A stretch of DNA of 64,000 bases from Flavobacteriales bacterium (GTDB taxonomy: Bacteria; Bacteroidota; Bacteroidia; Flavobacteriales_F; PHOS-HE28). Numbering within the stretch: position 1 is the stretch's first letter; each line of letters opens with the position of its first letter. The stretch is from contig JACJZF010000003.1 of the NCBI GenBank assembly GCA_020635725.1, positions 248,001 through 312,000 of the forward strand, read 5' to 3'. This document shows, piece after piece, positions 51,236 through 61,148 of the stretch. Under the pieces are notes generated by a model, which saw only the letters and a list, made by a program, of their open reading frames with translations, was not told the DNA's origin and made no database searches. Both the position numbers and the translations under genes were made by a program.

Positions 51236-54200
51236 ATGGTGAGAAGGCTATTCACCGCTGCAGCCCTTTGCATAATCGCCGTGCTCCCCGCGCTCGCCCA
51301 AGTGGGTACCGGGAGCCTGAAGGGCAAGATCACCGATAAGAAGAGCGGGGAACCCCTGCCCTTCGTGAACATCGTCATCGAGAACCGGGGCACCCAGGTC
51401 ACTGGGGGAGCCACCGACTTCGATGGGAAGTACGATATCAAGCCCATCCAGCCGGGCACCTACGACATCGTGGTGAGCTACGTGGGCTACCAGCCCTACA
51501 AGCAGACCGGTGTCATCATCAACAGCAACAAGATCACCTTCGTCGATATCGCCCTGAGCTCGGGGATCGAGCTGAAGGAGTTCGAGGTGGTGCAGTACAC
51601 CGTGCCCTTGATCAACAAGGACGGTGGTGCCTCGGGCGGCACGGTGACCCGCGAGGACATCGCTCGCATGCCCGGTCGTAGCGCCACGTCCATCGCCACC
51701 ACGGTGGCCGGCGCGAGCGATGCGGGAACAGGCGGCGGCGTGAGCATCCGCGGGAGCCGTACAGAGAACACCTATTACTACATCGATGGCGTGAAAGTGC
51801 CTGCGGGTGCCGGCACCGGATTGCCCAAGAGCGCGATCGAAGAGGTGCAGGTGATCACCGGTGGCGTGCCAGCCAACTACGGCGACGTGACCGGCGGTCT
51901 GATCAACATCACCACCCGGGGGCCCAGCCGCTCCTTCTTCGGGGGCGTGGAATACCTCACCAGCGGGTACAAGATCGGCGAGGACATCACCGATATCGTG
52001 GGCCTGGACAAGTACGCCTTCAATCAGGTGGAAGCGAGCCTCAGCGGCCCCATCCTCTTCAAGAAGGACAGCGTGGGCAACAAGACCAAGCCCCTGATCG
52101 GCTTCTTCCTCTCCGGCCAGTACACCAATGTGGTGGACAACGCGCCCACCTACATCGGCGATGTGCGCGTGAAACCCGAGGTGCTCGACCGCCTACGCGC
52201 CGAACCGGCCCGGATCCTCAACGTGGGCAACGATGTGTCCATGGCCTACAACAGCTCGTTCCTGCGCGCCTCGGACGTGGAGAGCATCAAGACCCGCCAG
52301 AATGCCGGACAGGTATCCTACCTGGCCAGCGGTAAGATCGATGTGACCACCACGCCCACCGTCAACCTCACCTTCGGGGGATCGCTGGATTACAGCAACA
52401 AGCAGGACTGGAACCGCCGCAACTCCCTGCTGAACGCGGACAACAACTACCGCGTGAAGGACTTCACCTGGCGCGGCTTCGCCAAGTTCACCCAGCGCTT
52501 CATCAACCGCACCGAGGAAGAGGAGAAGGGCGCCACGATCAAGAACGCCTTCTACAGCCTCCAGCTTGACTACAGCCGCTATAAGAGCAATGTGCAGGAT
52601 TTCGAGCACGGCGATGACCTTTGGAACTATGGCTATGTGGGCCGATTCACCACGTACAGCGCGCCGCAGTTCGAGTTCCGCGAGGTGCCGGGCCTCGGCA
52701 CGGGCTTCGTGCAGACCGGCGTGCGCGATACCCTGGTGACCTTCACCCCGGGCAGCGAGAACCCCGACCTCGCCGCCGTGAACAACTTCTACTTCAACGC
52801 CCTGCCCCGCGAGCAGTTCCCGATCCCGCAGCTCTTCGGGGCCGAGATCACCGGAGGCAACTACCTGGGCTACTACCAGGATTTCAACGAGACACAGCGC
52901 CGGGGCGTGCTCTGGAACGGCACGCGTCCCGCATCGCTGTACGAGATGTGGAACAACATCGGCTTCATCGACGACCCGAATGGTGCCGAGTACCGCAAGC
53001 GTCAGAACGACCAGGTGCGCTTCACGGCCATCGGCAGCGCCGATATCGGCTCGCACGCGGTGAGCATCGGCGTGGAGTATGAGCAGCTCACGCAGCGCCG
53101 CTACGACCTGGTGCCCATCGGCCTGTGGACCCGTGCCCGCCAGCTCGCCAACTTCCACATCCGCAACTTCCAGAGCCCTGATTCGGTGCCCCCGGCCAGC
53201 GTGGTGCAGCTGCCCGGCAGCACCTTCCCGATCTACTACTACAACCGGTTGCTCGGCGATGATCAGCCCTTCTTCGACCGCAGCCTGCGCTCGAGCCTCG
53301 GCCTCAACCCCAATGGCACCGACTTCATCGATGTGGATGCCCTCTCGCCCAGCACCTTCTCGCTGGACATGTTCAGCCCCGATGAGCTGATCAACAGCGG
53401 TAACACCTACGTGACCTACGTCGGATATGATTACCTGGGCAATGTGCTCAGCCGCAAGCCAAGCTTCGAGGACTTCTTCACGGCCAAGGACGATCGCGGC
53501 GCCTTCACCCGGCAGCAGGCTCCCTTCCAGCCCATCTATATGGCGGGCTATGTCATGGACAAGTTCTCCTTCGACGACATCATCTTCAACGTGGGCGTGC
53601 GCGTGGACCGCTACGATGCGAACCAGAACGTGCTCTCCGACAAATACCTGTGGCGTCCGGCCTACAAAGCTGGTGATGCGGTGCCGAACTCATCGATCGC
53701 CTCGCAGCTGGCCAACCGCCCCAGCAACATCGGGGATGACTTCGTGGTGTACGTGGACAACTACGGAGACCCGAATACGGTGAAGGGCTACCGCGATGGC
53801 GATACCTGGTACAGCGCCACCGGCGTTGAGCTGAGCAACGGGAACAGCATTCAGGAAGGCGGTCAGGTGAAGCCCTATCTGATCGGTGGTGAGAACGAGA
53901 ATGGCGATCTGGCCGGCAGCAAATTGCGCAAGGAGGCCTTCGAGGATTACACGCCTGTGGTGAATGTGATGCCCCGCGTGGCCTTCTCCTTCCCGATCAG
54001 CGACGAGGCCGTGTTCTTCGCGCACTACGATGTGCTCACGCAGCGCCCGAACGCCAACCAGTCCCGCTTGGACATCCTAGGTACGGCCTTCAATGAGGTC
54101 ACCGGTGACATCATCACCAACCCGGCGCTCAAGCCCACGAAGACCATCGACTACGAACTGGGCTTCCAGCAGGTGCTGAGCAAGGCCTCTTCGCTCAAGC

Positions 54201-55012
54201 TCGCGGCGTTCTACCGTGAACTGCGCAACCAGATCACCCTGCGCAACGTGCAGAACGCCTGGCCACGCGACTATCGCACCTTTGACAACTTCGACTTCGG
54301 CACCGTCAAGGGCTTCACGGCCACCTTCGACCTGCGCCGCACCGGGAATGTGTGGATGCGCGCGAGCTACACCCTGCAGTTCGCCGATGGTACCGGGTCC
54401 GGCCCCACCACCGGCATCAACCTGATCAACAGCGGTCAGCCCAACCTGCGTACCATCTCGCCGCTCGATTTCGATCAGCGCCACCGCTTCCAGACCACCT
54501 TCGACTTCCGCTACGGCGGCGGCAAGGACTACAACGGCCCCATGCTCTTCGGCAAGCCGATCCTGCAGCGCACCGGCATGAACGTGGTGAGCATCCTGGG
54601 CAGCGGCACGCCTTACAGCCGCAGCTCGCAGGTGGTGAACGAGGCAGCGGAGGCCACCAACTATCGCTTGGAGGGCACCCTGAACGGCGCACGGCTCCCC
54701 TGGCAGTTCACAACCGACATGCAGATCGATCGTGACATCCCGCTCACCTTCGGAGAGAAGGACGGCGACAAGGGCAAGAGCGCCAACCTGAACATCTACC
54801 TGCTGTTCACCAACGTGTTCAATACCGAGAACATCGTGGGCGCATACCGCTACACCGGTTCGCCCAACAACGATGGCTACCTCGCCCAGCTCACCGACCG
54901 CACCCAGATCGATCCCGATGCCTACCGCGACATCTACGCGATCAAGGTGAACAACCCGGGCAACTATGGCGCTCCGCGCACAATTCGCCTGGGCGTACGA
55001 TTCGACTTCTGA
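51236..55012 (+). CDS. Large TonB-dependent receptor with carboxypeptidase-like domain
   Basis: 1258 aa from ATG 51236. A signal peptide (LFTAAALCIIAVLPALAQ) is followed by a CarboxypepD_reg-like domain (GSLKGKITDKKSGEPLPFVNI, about 25-115), a plug (VSIRGSRTENTYYYIDGVKVP, EEVQVITGGVPANYGDVTGGLINITT) and a long barrel ending RTIRLGVRFDF with terminal Phe. This Oar-like type is common in Bacteroidota. It overlaps the next gene by ATGA, and a PorV-like gene follows, so it belongs to a three-gene secretion/surface operon. Its substrate is unknown and it may act as a secretion partner rather than a nutrient importer. Confidence 0.93.
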   Translation: MVRRLFTAAALCIIAVLPALAQVGTGSLKGKITDKKSGEPLPFVNIVIENRGTQVTGGATDFDGKYDIKPIQPGTYDIVVSYVGYQPYKQTGVIINSNKITFVDIALSSGIELKEFEVVQYTVPLINKDGGASGGTVTREDIARMPGRSATSIATTVAGASDAGTGGGVSIRGSRTENTYYYIDGVKVPAGAGTGLPKSAIEEVQVITGGVPANYGDVTGGLINITTRGPSRSFFGGVEYLTSGYKIGEDITDIVGLDKYAFNQVEASLSGPILFKKDSVGNKTKPLIGFFLSGQYTNVVDNAPTYIGDVRVKPEVLDRLRAEPARILNVGNDVSMAYNSSFLRASDVESIKTRQNAGQVSYLASGKIDVTTTPTVNLTFGGSLDYSNKQDWNRRNSLLNADNNYRVKDFTWRGFAKFTQRFINRTEEEEKGATIKNAFYSLQLDYSRYKSNVQDFEHGDDLWNYGYVGRFTTYSAPQFEFREVPGLGTGFVQTGVRDTLVTFTPGSENPDLAAVNNFYFNALPREQFPIPQLFGAEITGGNYLGYYQDFNETQRRGVLWNGTRPASLYEMWNNIGFIDDPNGAEYRKRQNDQVRFTAIGSADIGSHAVSIGVEYEQLTQRRYDLVPIGLWTRARQLANFHIRNFQSPDSVPPASVVQLPGSTFPIYYYNRLLGDDQPFFDRSLRSSLGLNPNGTDFIDVDALSPSTFSLDMFSPDELINSGNTYVTYVGYDYLGNVLSRKPSFEDFFTAKDDRGAFTRQQAPFQPIYMAGYVMDKFSFDDIIFNVGVRVDRYDANQNVLSDKYLWRPAYKAGDAVPNSSIASQLANRPSNIGDDFVVYVDNYGDPNTVKGYRDGDTWYSATGVELSNGNSIQEGGQVKPYLIGGENENGDLAGSKLRKEAFEDYTPVVNVMPRVAFSFPISDEAVFFAHYDVLTQRPNANQSRLDILGTAFNEVTGDIITNPALKPTKTIDYELGFQQVLSKASSLKLAAFYRELRNQITLRNVQNAWPRDYRTFDNFDFGTVKGFTATFDLRRTGNVWMRASYTLQFADGTGSGPTTGINLINSGQPNLRTISPLDFDQRHRFQTTFDFRYGGGKDYNGPMLFGKPILQRTGMNVVSILGSGTPYSRSSQVVNEAAEATNYRLEGTLNGARLPWQFTTDMQIDRDIPLTFGEKDGDKGKSANLNIYLLFTNVFNTENIVGAYRYTGSPNNDGYLAQLTDRTQIDPDAYRDIYAIKVNNPGNYGAPRTIRLGVRFDF

Positions 55013-58000
55013 TGAACGCACAACGCACAACCATGATGGGCCTCAACAGCGCGACTCCTACCAGAACCTTCGCTCTGAGCCTCTTCCTTGCCATGGGACT
55101 CACGTCCTGGGCTTGGAGCCCCCCGTCAACCCGGCCACCCTCTGCGGCCGTAAGGGCCAAGGCGGCCGCATGCGCCCCGGCCTCGCAGATCACCGAGCTC
55201 GCGTTCAACAACGTGCGCGCGGTGATCGAGAACGGTGGCAACCTCTGGCAGCGCCGGAGCTCCGGCCGACCAGGCTACGAGGTGCCCAAGACCGCGGACT
55301 TCACCGGACCCAACGCGATCTTCGCAGGTGCGCTTTGGATGGGTGGCCTCTCCACAGCCGGCCAGCTCAAGATCGCCGCGGTGCTTTACCGTACCGATGG
55401 TAACGACTTCTGGCCAGGCCCGCTGAGCACGGTGGATGCCTCCACTTCCGCGGAAGTGTGCAACGCGTACGATAAGTTCTGGACCACCACCCGCGCCCAG
55501 GCCGAGTCGCATGTGGCCTACTTCAACTGCAACGGAGACCCCGATTGCATCAACACGCTCTTCCCCAACGGGTATTCCGTGCCCACCTCCTTCATCCAGT
55601 GGCCCGCCACGGGCGACCCGGTCGAAGGCCAGGACCTCTACCTCGCGCCGTTCTTCGATGCGAATGAGGATGGTGAGTACGATCCGTTCTCCGGCGACTA
55701 TCCGGACTATGGCTTCAATCAGACCGTAGAGGATTGCAAGAACAAGCTCCGGGAGGACCCCGTGCCGCTCTTCGGCGACTACAACATCTTCTGGATCTTC
55801 AACGACAAGGGTGATGCCCACACCGAGACGCAAGGGCAGCCCATCGGTCTTGAAGTTCGGGCGCAGGCCTTTGCCTTCAGCCAGAACAACGAGATCAACA
55901 ACATGACCTTCTACAACTACACGGTCATCAACTGGGCCTCGGAAACGCTGACGGAGACCTACTTCGGCAACTTCGTGGATCCCGACCTGGGCTGCTCCAA
56001 CGACGATTTCACAGGATGCGATGTGCGCCGTGGTCTGGGCTTCGTGTACAACTGGCAGGATGTGGATGCAGGCTGCCTGGGCTCCGTTGGATACGGCGGG
56101 CCAGCGCCTCCTCCTCCCGCGATCGGCGTGGACTTCTTCGAAGGTCCCTTCCAGGATGCCGATGGAATGGATAATCCCGGTCCGCCGGATTACAACAGCA
56201 CCATCGATTGCGAGACGGCTCGTCAGCAGCATGGTATCCCTTACCGGGGCATCGGTATCGGCTACGGCGACGAAGTGGTGGACAACGAGCGCTTCGGCAT
56301 GCGCGCCTTCATCTACTTCAACCGCGAATCGCCGAATGCCAACACCACTGACCCGAGTGTGGCCGGCCATTTCTACAACTACCTGCGCAGTATCTGGAAG
56401 AACGGAACTCCGCAGAGCTATGGCGGCAATGGCTACAACGAGTCGAGCAGTGCCATCCGTGCGTACTACATGTTCCCCGGAGCCTCTGACCCGGTGGGCT
56501 GGGGCACCGATTGCGTGCCGCAACCGGCCTGGAGCGAGACCCAGATCACGCCCACCCAGCCTGACCGCCGCTTCGTGCAGAGCGCAGGGCCCTTCACGCT
56601 GGAAGCGGGTGCCTTCAACAACATCACCGTGGGTGTGGTGTACGCCCGCTCGCAAACCGGCAATGCCGCAAGCAGCCTCGGTCCCCTGCGCGTAGCCGAT
56701 GACAAGGCGCAGGCCCTGTTCGACAACTGCTTCAAGATCCTAGACGGACCTGATGCGCCGGACCTCACGATCCGCGAGATGGACCGCGAGCTCATCCTGT
56801 ACATCACGAATCCGTTCGGAAGCAACAACTATGCGGAGGGCTACGAGGAGCTCGATCCGATCATCCCGCTGGATAACGGCGAGGGTGGACCTCCGTACGA
56901 CCGTTACTACCGGTTCCAGGGTTACAAGATCTACCAGATGAAGAACGCCGAGGCGAGCGTGGCCGACCTCGACAACGTGGAGCTGGCACGTCTGGTTTAC
57001 CAAGGAGATCTGGAGGACGGTATCGGGCAGATCGTGAACTATCCGTTCAACGAGTCGCTCGGACAGGTGGTGGCCACCGAGATGGTGAACGGGGCCGACG
57101 AAGGCATCGTGCACGCCATCCGCATCACCACGGACAAGTTCGCGCAGGGTGATCCCGCGTTGGTGAACTTCAAGTCCTACTACTACATCGCGTTGGCCTA
57201 CGGGTACAATAATTACGAGCCCTTCCTGATCACGCAGGATCCCACTTCGGGTGCTCAGTCTTACTCCGGCCAGGCGGCTCCTTATGTCGCTGGTCGTAAG
57301 GCGGCCTTCGGATCCATCCGCACCTATGTGGGCATCCCGCACAAGACCGATCCGGCGATGGGCGGAACGGTGCTGAACTCGGCGTTCGACACCGGCATCC
57401 CCGTCACCCGCTTGGAGGGACAGGGCAATGGTGCCCGGGCTCTGGAGCTTTCCGCAGCATCGGAGAACGCTATCGTGGCAGCGAGCCCATGGCGCCAGGA
57501 TCAGATTACCTACAAGGCCGGTCTGGGCCCCATCGATGTGAAGGTGGTTGATCCCCTGAAAGTGCCCGATGCGCAGTTCGAAGTGTGGTTCCAGGATTCC
57601 ATCACGCCGGGTAACCTCGACGATGCCTACTGGTACATCGTGAAGCTGCCAGGTGGCTCACCCAAGGACACGATCGGCTCTGACCGGATCATCGATGTCG
57701 GCTACGAGCAGCTCTTCCTGGATTGGGGCATCTCCGTGACCATCGGCCAAGGGTATTACACCAACGACTACACCGCACCCATTGGAAGCGGTAGCATCTC
57801 CTTCGCCGATCCCTCGAAGCCATGGCTCACCGGCATCCCCGATGCCGAGGGTGAAGTGATGGAGAACTGGATCCGTTCCGGGACCTTCGTGGACGAGACC
57901 AACACACCGGCGATCTACAGCGACCGGGAAGGCAAGGACAACGCGCAGACCTACGAGAATCTGCTCGGCGGCACCTGGGCGCCATGGCCGCTCTGCGGTG

Positions 58001-59133
58001 AGGCTGCCTTCCAACCCGGCGCCGCGCAGGATGTGAACCAGTCCATGGCGATCAGCAAGCTCAACGAGCTGCCGAGCGTGGAAGTGGTGATCACCCCCGA
58101 TAAGAGCAAATGGACCCGTGCAGCGGTGCTGGAGCAGGAGAGCAACACCTCCCTGAGCCAAGGCGGCGCTGGTAAGCTCAATCTGCGCGCATCACCCAGT
58201 ATCGATAAGAACGGGCGGAAATCGGGCACCCCGGGCTGCAACGAGGCGGAAGCCACCTTGGGCGGCGAGCAACCCACCGGCATGGGCTGGTTCCCGGGTT
58301 ACGCCATTGATCTGGAGACCGGCGAGCGCCTGAACATGGCCTACGGGGAGAACAGTTACTGGGGCGGTGACATCGGCCGTGACATGATCTGGAACCCGAA
58401 CGGTCAGATCTATACCATACCGGCCTCGGGACAACCGCCGCAGTACTACTTCGGTGGCTGTCATTGGATTTATGTGTTCAAGAACGACCGCCGTCAGAGC
58501 GGGAACGCGGACCGCGTGCCTCAGTACGACGAGAGCCGCTACCTGTATCAGACCCTTCCGACTGGTGGTCAGTCACGACTGAAGGTCTTCCGGGCGATCA
58601 GCTGGGTGGGCAGTGCGATCGTGACACCGGGTGAGGAGTTCCTCAGCACCGAGGCGCGTATCCGTCTGAACGTGACCAAGCCTTACAAGAGCTACGTCGA
58701 TTACGCCGGCGCTCCCGGCCCGATCGCGACCAACCGTAACGGCGGGCTGCCGCTCTACGCCTTCGGTACCTCCGGCCTCACCACGGTCACGGGTGTAAGC
58801 TCGGTGGTAGAGGACTTCCTGGACGACGTGAACATCGTTCCGAATCCGTACTACGCATTCAGCGGTTACGAGACCTCACGCCTGGATAACCGGGTGAAAT
58901 TCATCAACCTGCCGCAGCAGTGCACCATCTCCATCTTCACCACCAACGGCACCTTGGTGCGCAAGTTCCGGAAGGATAATGCGCTCACCTACCTCGATTG
59001 GGACCTGAAGAACAACAACGCCATCCCCATTTCAGGAGGGGTGTATGTGTGCCACATCGAAGTACCTGGTGTGGGCGAGAAAGTGCTCAAGTGGTTCGGC
59101 GTGATGCGCCCGCTTGACCTCCAGAACTTCTAA
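55012..59133 (+). CDS. 1373-aa secreted protein with type IX-like C-terminal domain
   Basis: The start ATG at 55012 overlaps the TonB receptor stop. A signal-like hydrophobic segment (RTFALSLFLAMGLTSWAW) lies at about 18-35. The mature protein has no recognised catalytic domain; it is rich in Asn, Asp, Gly and Tyr and contains DANEDGEYDPFSGDYPDYG, typical of large Bacteroidota surface proteins. The C-terminal 90 residues (VNIVPNPYYAFSGYE ... GGVYVCHIEVPGVGEKVLKWFGVMRP) are of the T9SS type A sorting kind. It sits between a TonB receptor and a PorV-like protein, a recurrent three-gene arrangement. Function unknown. Confidence 0.87.
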   Translation: MNAQRTTMMGLNSATPTRTFALSLFLAMGLTSWAWSPPSTRPPSAAVRAKAAACAPASQITELAFNNVRAVIENGGNLWQRRSSGRPGYEVPKTADFTGPNAIFAGALWMGGLSTAGQLKIAAVLYRTDGNDFWPGPLSTVDASTSAEVCNAYDKFWTTTRAQAESHVAYFNCNGDPDCINTLFPNGYSVPTSFIQWPATGDPVEGQDLYLAPFFDANEDGEYDPFSGDYPDYGFNQTVEDCKNKLREDPVPLFGDYNIFWIFNDKGDAHTETQGQPIGLEVRAQAFAFSQNNEINNMTFYNYTVINWASETLTETYFGNFVDPDLGCSNDDFTGCDVRRGLGFVYNWQDVDAGCLGSVGYGGPAPPPPAIGVDFFEGPFQDADGMDNPGPPDYNSTIDCETARQQHGIPYRGIGIGYGDEVVDNERFGMRAFIYFNRESPNANTTDPSVAGHFYNYLRSIWKNGTPQSYGGNGYNESSSAIRAYYMFPGASDPVGWGTDCVPQPAWSETQITPTQPDRRFVQSAGPFTLEAGAFNNITVGVVYARSQTGNAASSLGPLRVADDKAQALFDNCFKILDGPDAPDLTIREMDRELILYITNPFGSNNYAEGYEELDPIIPLDNGEGGPPYDRYYRFQGYKIYQMKNAEASVADLDNVELARLVYQGDLEDGIGQIVNYPFNESLGQVVATEMVNGADEGIVHAIRITTDKFAQGDPALVNFKSYYYIALAYGYNNYEPFLITQDPTSGAQSYSGQAAPYVAGRKAAFGSIRTYVGIPHKTDPAMGGTVLNSAFDTGIPVTRLEGQGNGARALELSAASENAIVAASPWRQDQITYKAGLGPIDVKVVDPLKVPDAQFEVWFQDSITPGNLDDAYWYIVKLPGGSPKDTIGSDRIIDVGYEQLFLDWGISVTIGQGYYTNDYTAPIGSGSISFADPSKPWLTGIPDAEGEVMENWIRSGTFVDETNTPAIYSDREGKDNAQTYENLLGGTWAPWPLCGEAAFQPGAAQDVNQSMAISKLNELPSVEVVITPDKSKWTRAAVLEQESNTSLSQGGAGKLNLRASPSIDKNGRKSGTPGCNEAEATLGGEQPTGMGWFPGYAIDLETGERLNMAYGENSYWGGDIGRDMIWNPNGQIYTIPASGQPPQYYFGGCHWIYVFKNDRRQSGNADRVPQYDESRYLYQTLPTGGQSRLKVFRAISWVGSAIVTPGEEFLSTEARIRLNVTKPYKSYVDYAGAPGPIATNRNGGLPLYAFGTSGLTTVTGVSSVVEDFLDDVNIVPNPYYAFSGYETSRLDNRVKFINLPQQCTISIFTTNGTLVRKFRKDNALTYLDWDLKNNNAIPISGGVYVCHIEVPGVGEKVLKWFGVMRPLDLQNF

Positions 59134-59160
59134 GACCGACCGACGAACCGAAGCACGGAT

Positions 59161-60210
59161 ATGAAGCACGTGATGAACCTGAAGAGCCTCGCCGCCGCCC
59201 TCGCCCTGCTGGGAGCGGGTGCAGTACAGGCGGGCAATCCGGACCGCGCTGGATCGGCCGGTGCCACCCAGCTGCTCCTGAACCCCTGGGCGCGCTCGGC
59301 GGGTTGGGGCCTGGCCAACACCGCCAGCGTCAGAGGCGTGGAAGCCATGTATGGGAATATCGCCGGTCTCTCGCTCGTGGGCAAGACCGAGGTGATGTTC
59401 TCCAATACCCGGCTCCCAACCGCTGACATGAGCGTGAACAGCATCGGCTTCGGTCAGAAACTCGGGTCAAGCGGCGTTATCGGGATCATGGCCACCACCA
59501 TGTCCTTCGGTGAGATCGAGCTCACCACCACCGAGACGCCCGAAGGTGGCCGCGGTGGTTATACACCCGCTCTCGCCAACATCGGCATCGCCTATTCGAA
59601 GAGCTTCTCCAACAGCATCTTCGGCGGCATCCTGGTGCGCGTGATCTCCGAATCCACCTCCAACGTGCGCACCTCGGGCATCTGCTTCGATGCAGGCATC
59701 CACTACGTCACCGGAGCCACCGAGAACGTGCATTTCGGCATCTCCCTGAAGAACGTGGGACCCGCCATGCAGTTCTCTGGCGATGGCCTGGCCGTGCAAG
59801 GCCTGCTGACCAGCGGCAGCGATCAGCTCACCCTGCAGCAGCGCTCGGGCCGATTCGAGATTCCCTCGATGCTCAACATCGGCGCGGCCTATGACTGGAA
59901 CGTGAACGAGATGCACCGCGTGACCTTCGCCGGCACCTTCGTCTCCAATTCCTTCACCAAGGATCAAGGCATCGTTGGGGTGGAATACGCATTCCGGAAG
60001 ATGCTGCACATCCGCGGCGCCTACCTCTACGAGGCGGACATCACCAGCAGCGAGGACCGCAGCACCTGGTACACCGGACCGAGCGCTGGCCTGAGCGTGG
60101 ACCTGCCTTTCGGCCAGGAGAAGAAATCGGCCGTGGCCATCGATTATGCGTATCGCGCCACCAATCCGTTCAACGGCTTCCACAGCGTGGGCATCCGCAT
60201 TAGCCTCTGA
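59161..60210 (+). CDS. PorV/PorQ-family outer-membrane protein
   Basis: 349 aa. A signal peptide (SLAAALALLGAGAVQAG) is followed by a conserved start GSAGATQLLLNPWARSAGWGLANTASVRGVEAMYGNIAGLS, the PorV-family signature, and a FadL-like beta-barrel to the end (FHSVGIRISL). PorV proteins shuttle T9SS cargo from the secretion channel to the attachment complex. It follows the giant T9SS protein by 27 nt and ends with a good terminator. It may be a dedicated carrier for that protein; whether it is the main PorV of the cell is unknown. Confidence 0.9.
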   Translation: MKHVMNLKSLAAALALLGAGAVQAGNPDRAGSAGATQLLLNPWARSAGWGLANTASVRGVEAMYGNIAGLSLVGKTEVMFSNTRLPTADMSVNSIGFGQKLGSSGVIGIMATTMSFGEIELTTTETPEGGRGGYTPALANIGIAYSKSFSNSIFGGILVRVISESTSNVRTSGICFDAGIHYVTGATENVHFGISLKNVGPAMQFSGDGLAVQGLLTSGSDQLTLQQRSGRFEIPSMLNIGAAYDWNVNEMHRVTFAGTFVSNSFTKDQGIVGVEYAFRKMLHIRGAYLYEADITSSEDRSTWYTGPSAGLSVDLPFGQEKKSAVAIDYAYRATNPFNGFHSVGIRISL

Positions 60211-60227
60211 CCCTACCTGACGTTCAA

Positions 60228-60255
60228 GGAAGAGGACCTCTCGGGGTCCTCTTCC
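60228..60255 (+). terminator. Terminator after the PorV-like gene
   Basis: GGAAGAGGACC (60228-60238) pairs with GGTCCTCTTCC (60245-60255), a perfect 11-bp stem with a six-base loop, followed by GTTCTTC. It closes the TonB/T9SS/PorV operon ahead of greA. Confidence 0.75.
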
Positions 60256-60280
60256 GTTCTTCAACCAGAACCGTTCATCC

Positions 60281-60754
60281 ATGAGTTCCCCTGCGTATTA
60301 CACCGAGGAAGGCTTGAAGAAGCTGCTTGATGAGCTGAATCACATGCGCACCGTGGAGCGGCCGCATATCAGCCAGCAGATCGCCGATGCCCGCGACAAG
60401 GGCGACCTGAGCGAGAATGCAGAGTACCACGCCGCCAAGGAGGAGCAAGGGCTGCTGGAGGCGCGCATCGCCAAGCTGGAGGAAGTGGTGGCCAACGCCC
60501 GGGTGATCGACACCAGCCAGATGGATACGAGCCGCGTCTACATCCATACGCGGGTGATGGTGCGCCATGTGGACAACGGCAGCCAGCGTGAGTTCACCAT
60601 CGTTGCAGAGAGCGAGGCCGATGTGCGCACGGGCAAGATCAGCGTCACCTCGCCCATCGGGAAAGGGCTGCTGGGCAAGGCGCGCGGCGAGGTGGCGGAG
60701 GTGAGCACGCCTTCGGGAACCACGCGTTTCGAGATCATCGAGATCAACCGCTGA
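60281..60754 (+). CDS. greA: Transcription elongation factor GreA
   Basis: 157 aa, usual length. The N-terminal coiled coil has ARDKGDLSENAEYHAAKEEQG with the acidic tip Asp-Leu-Ser-Glu-Asn-Ala-Glu that enters the RNA polymerase channel to stimulate cleavage of backtracked RNA. The C-terminal FKBP-like domain ends with SPIGKGLLGKARGEVAEVSTPSG. It is followed one base later by the HIT gene, so both are probably co-transcribed. Confidence 0.97.
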   Translation: MSSPAYYTEEGLKKLLDELNHMRTVERPHISQQIADARDKGDLSENAEYHAAKEEQGLLEARIAKLEEVVANARVIDTSQMDTSRVYIHTRVMVRHVDNGSQREFTIVAESEADVRTGKISVTSPIGKGLLGKARGEVAEVSTPSGTTRFEIIEINR

Positions 60755-60755
60755 G

Positions 60756-61145
60756 ATGCCGAGCATATTCACGCGCATCATACGGGGCGAGATCCCCTGC
60801 CATAACGTGGGCGAGGACGACCGCTACCTGGCCTTCCTCGATATCAGCCCGCTGCGCGAGGGCCACACCCTGGTGGTGCCGAAGCTGGAAGTCGACCGGT
60901 TCTTCGATCTGCCAGCCGATGTGATGGCCGGCATCATGCCCTTCGCCCAAGAGGTGGCAGGGCGCATCAAGCGAGCCTTTCCCTGCGATCGGGTGGGCGT
61001 CGCGGTCATTGGCTTGGAGGTGCCGCACGCGCATGTGCATCTGATTCCGATCGATGCCATGACCGACATGGATTTCTCGCGTGAGAAGTTGAAGCTCTCG
61101 CAGGAGCGCCTGGCGGAGATCGCGAAACGCATCCGCGAGGCCTGA
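60756..61145 (+). CDS. HIT family nucleotide-binding hydrolase
   Basis: 129 aa. The histidine triad reads HAHVHLIP (H-x-H-x-H), preceded by IIRGEIPCHNVGEDDRYLAFLDISPLREGHTLVVPK, both typical of the Hint branch of HIT proteins. These hydrolyse nucleoside phosphoramidates or adenylated substrates. The start ATG is one base after the greA stop. Convergent with ruvC across three bases. Confidence 0.95.
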   Translation: MPSIFTRIIRGEIPCHNVGEDDRYLAFLDISPLREGHTLVVPKLEVDRFFDLPADVMAGIMPFAQEVAGRIKRAFPCDRVGVAVIGLEVPHAHVHLIPIDAMTDMDFSREKLKLSQERLAEIAKRIREA

Positions 61146-61148
61146 GGA

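Noticed and set aside
52193..53158. 321-aa minus-strand frame inside the TonB receptor
   Set aside because: Composition is Val/Ala/Glu/His-rich shadow sequence with no domain; the plus-strand receptor is continuous.
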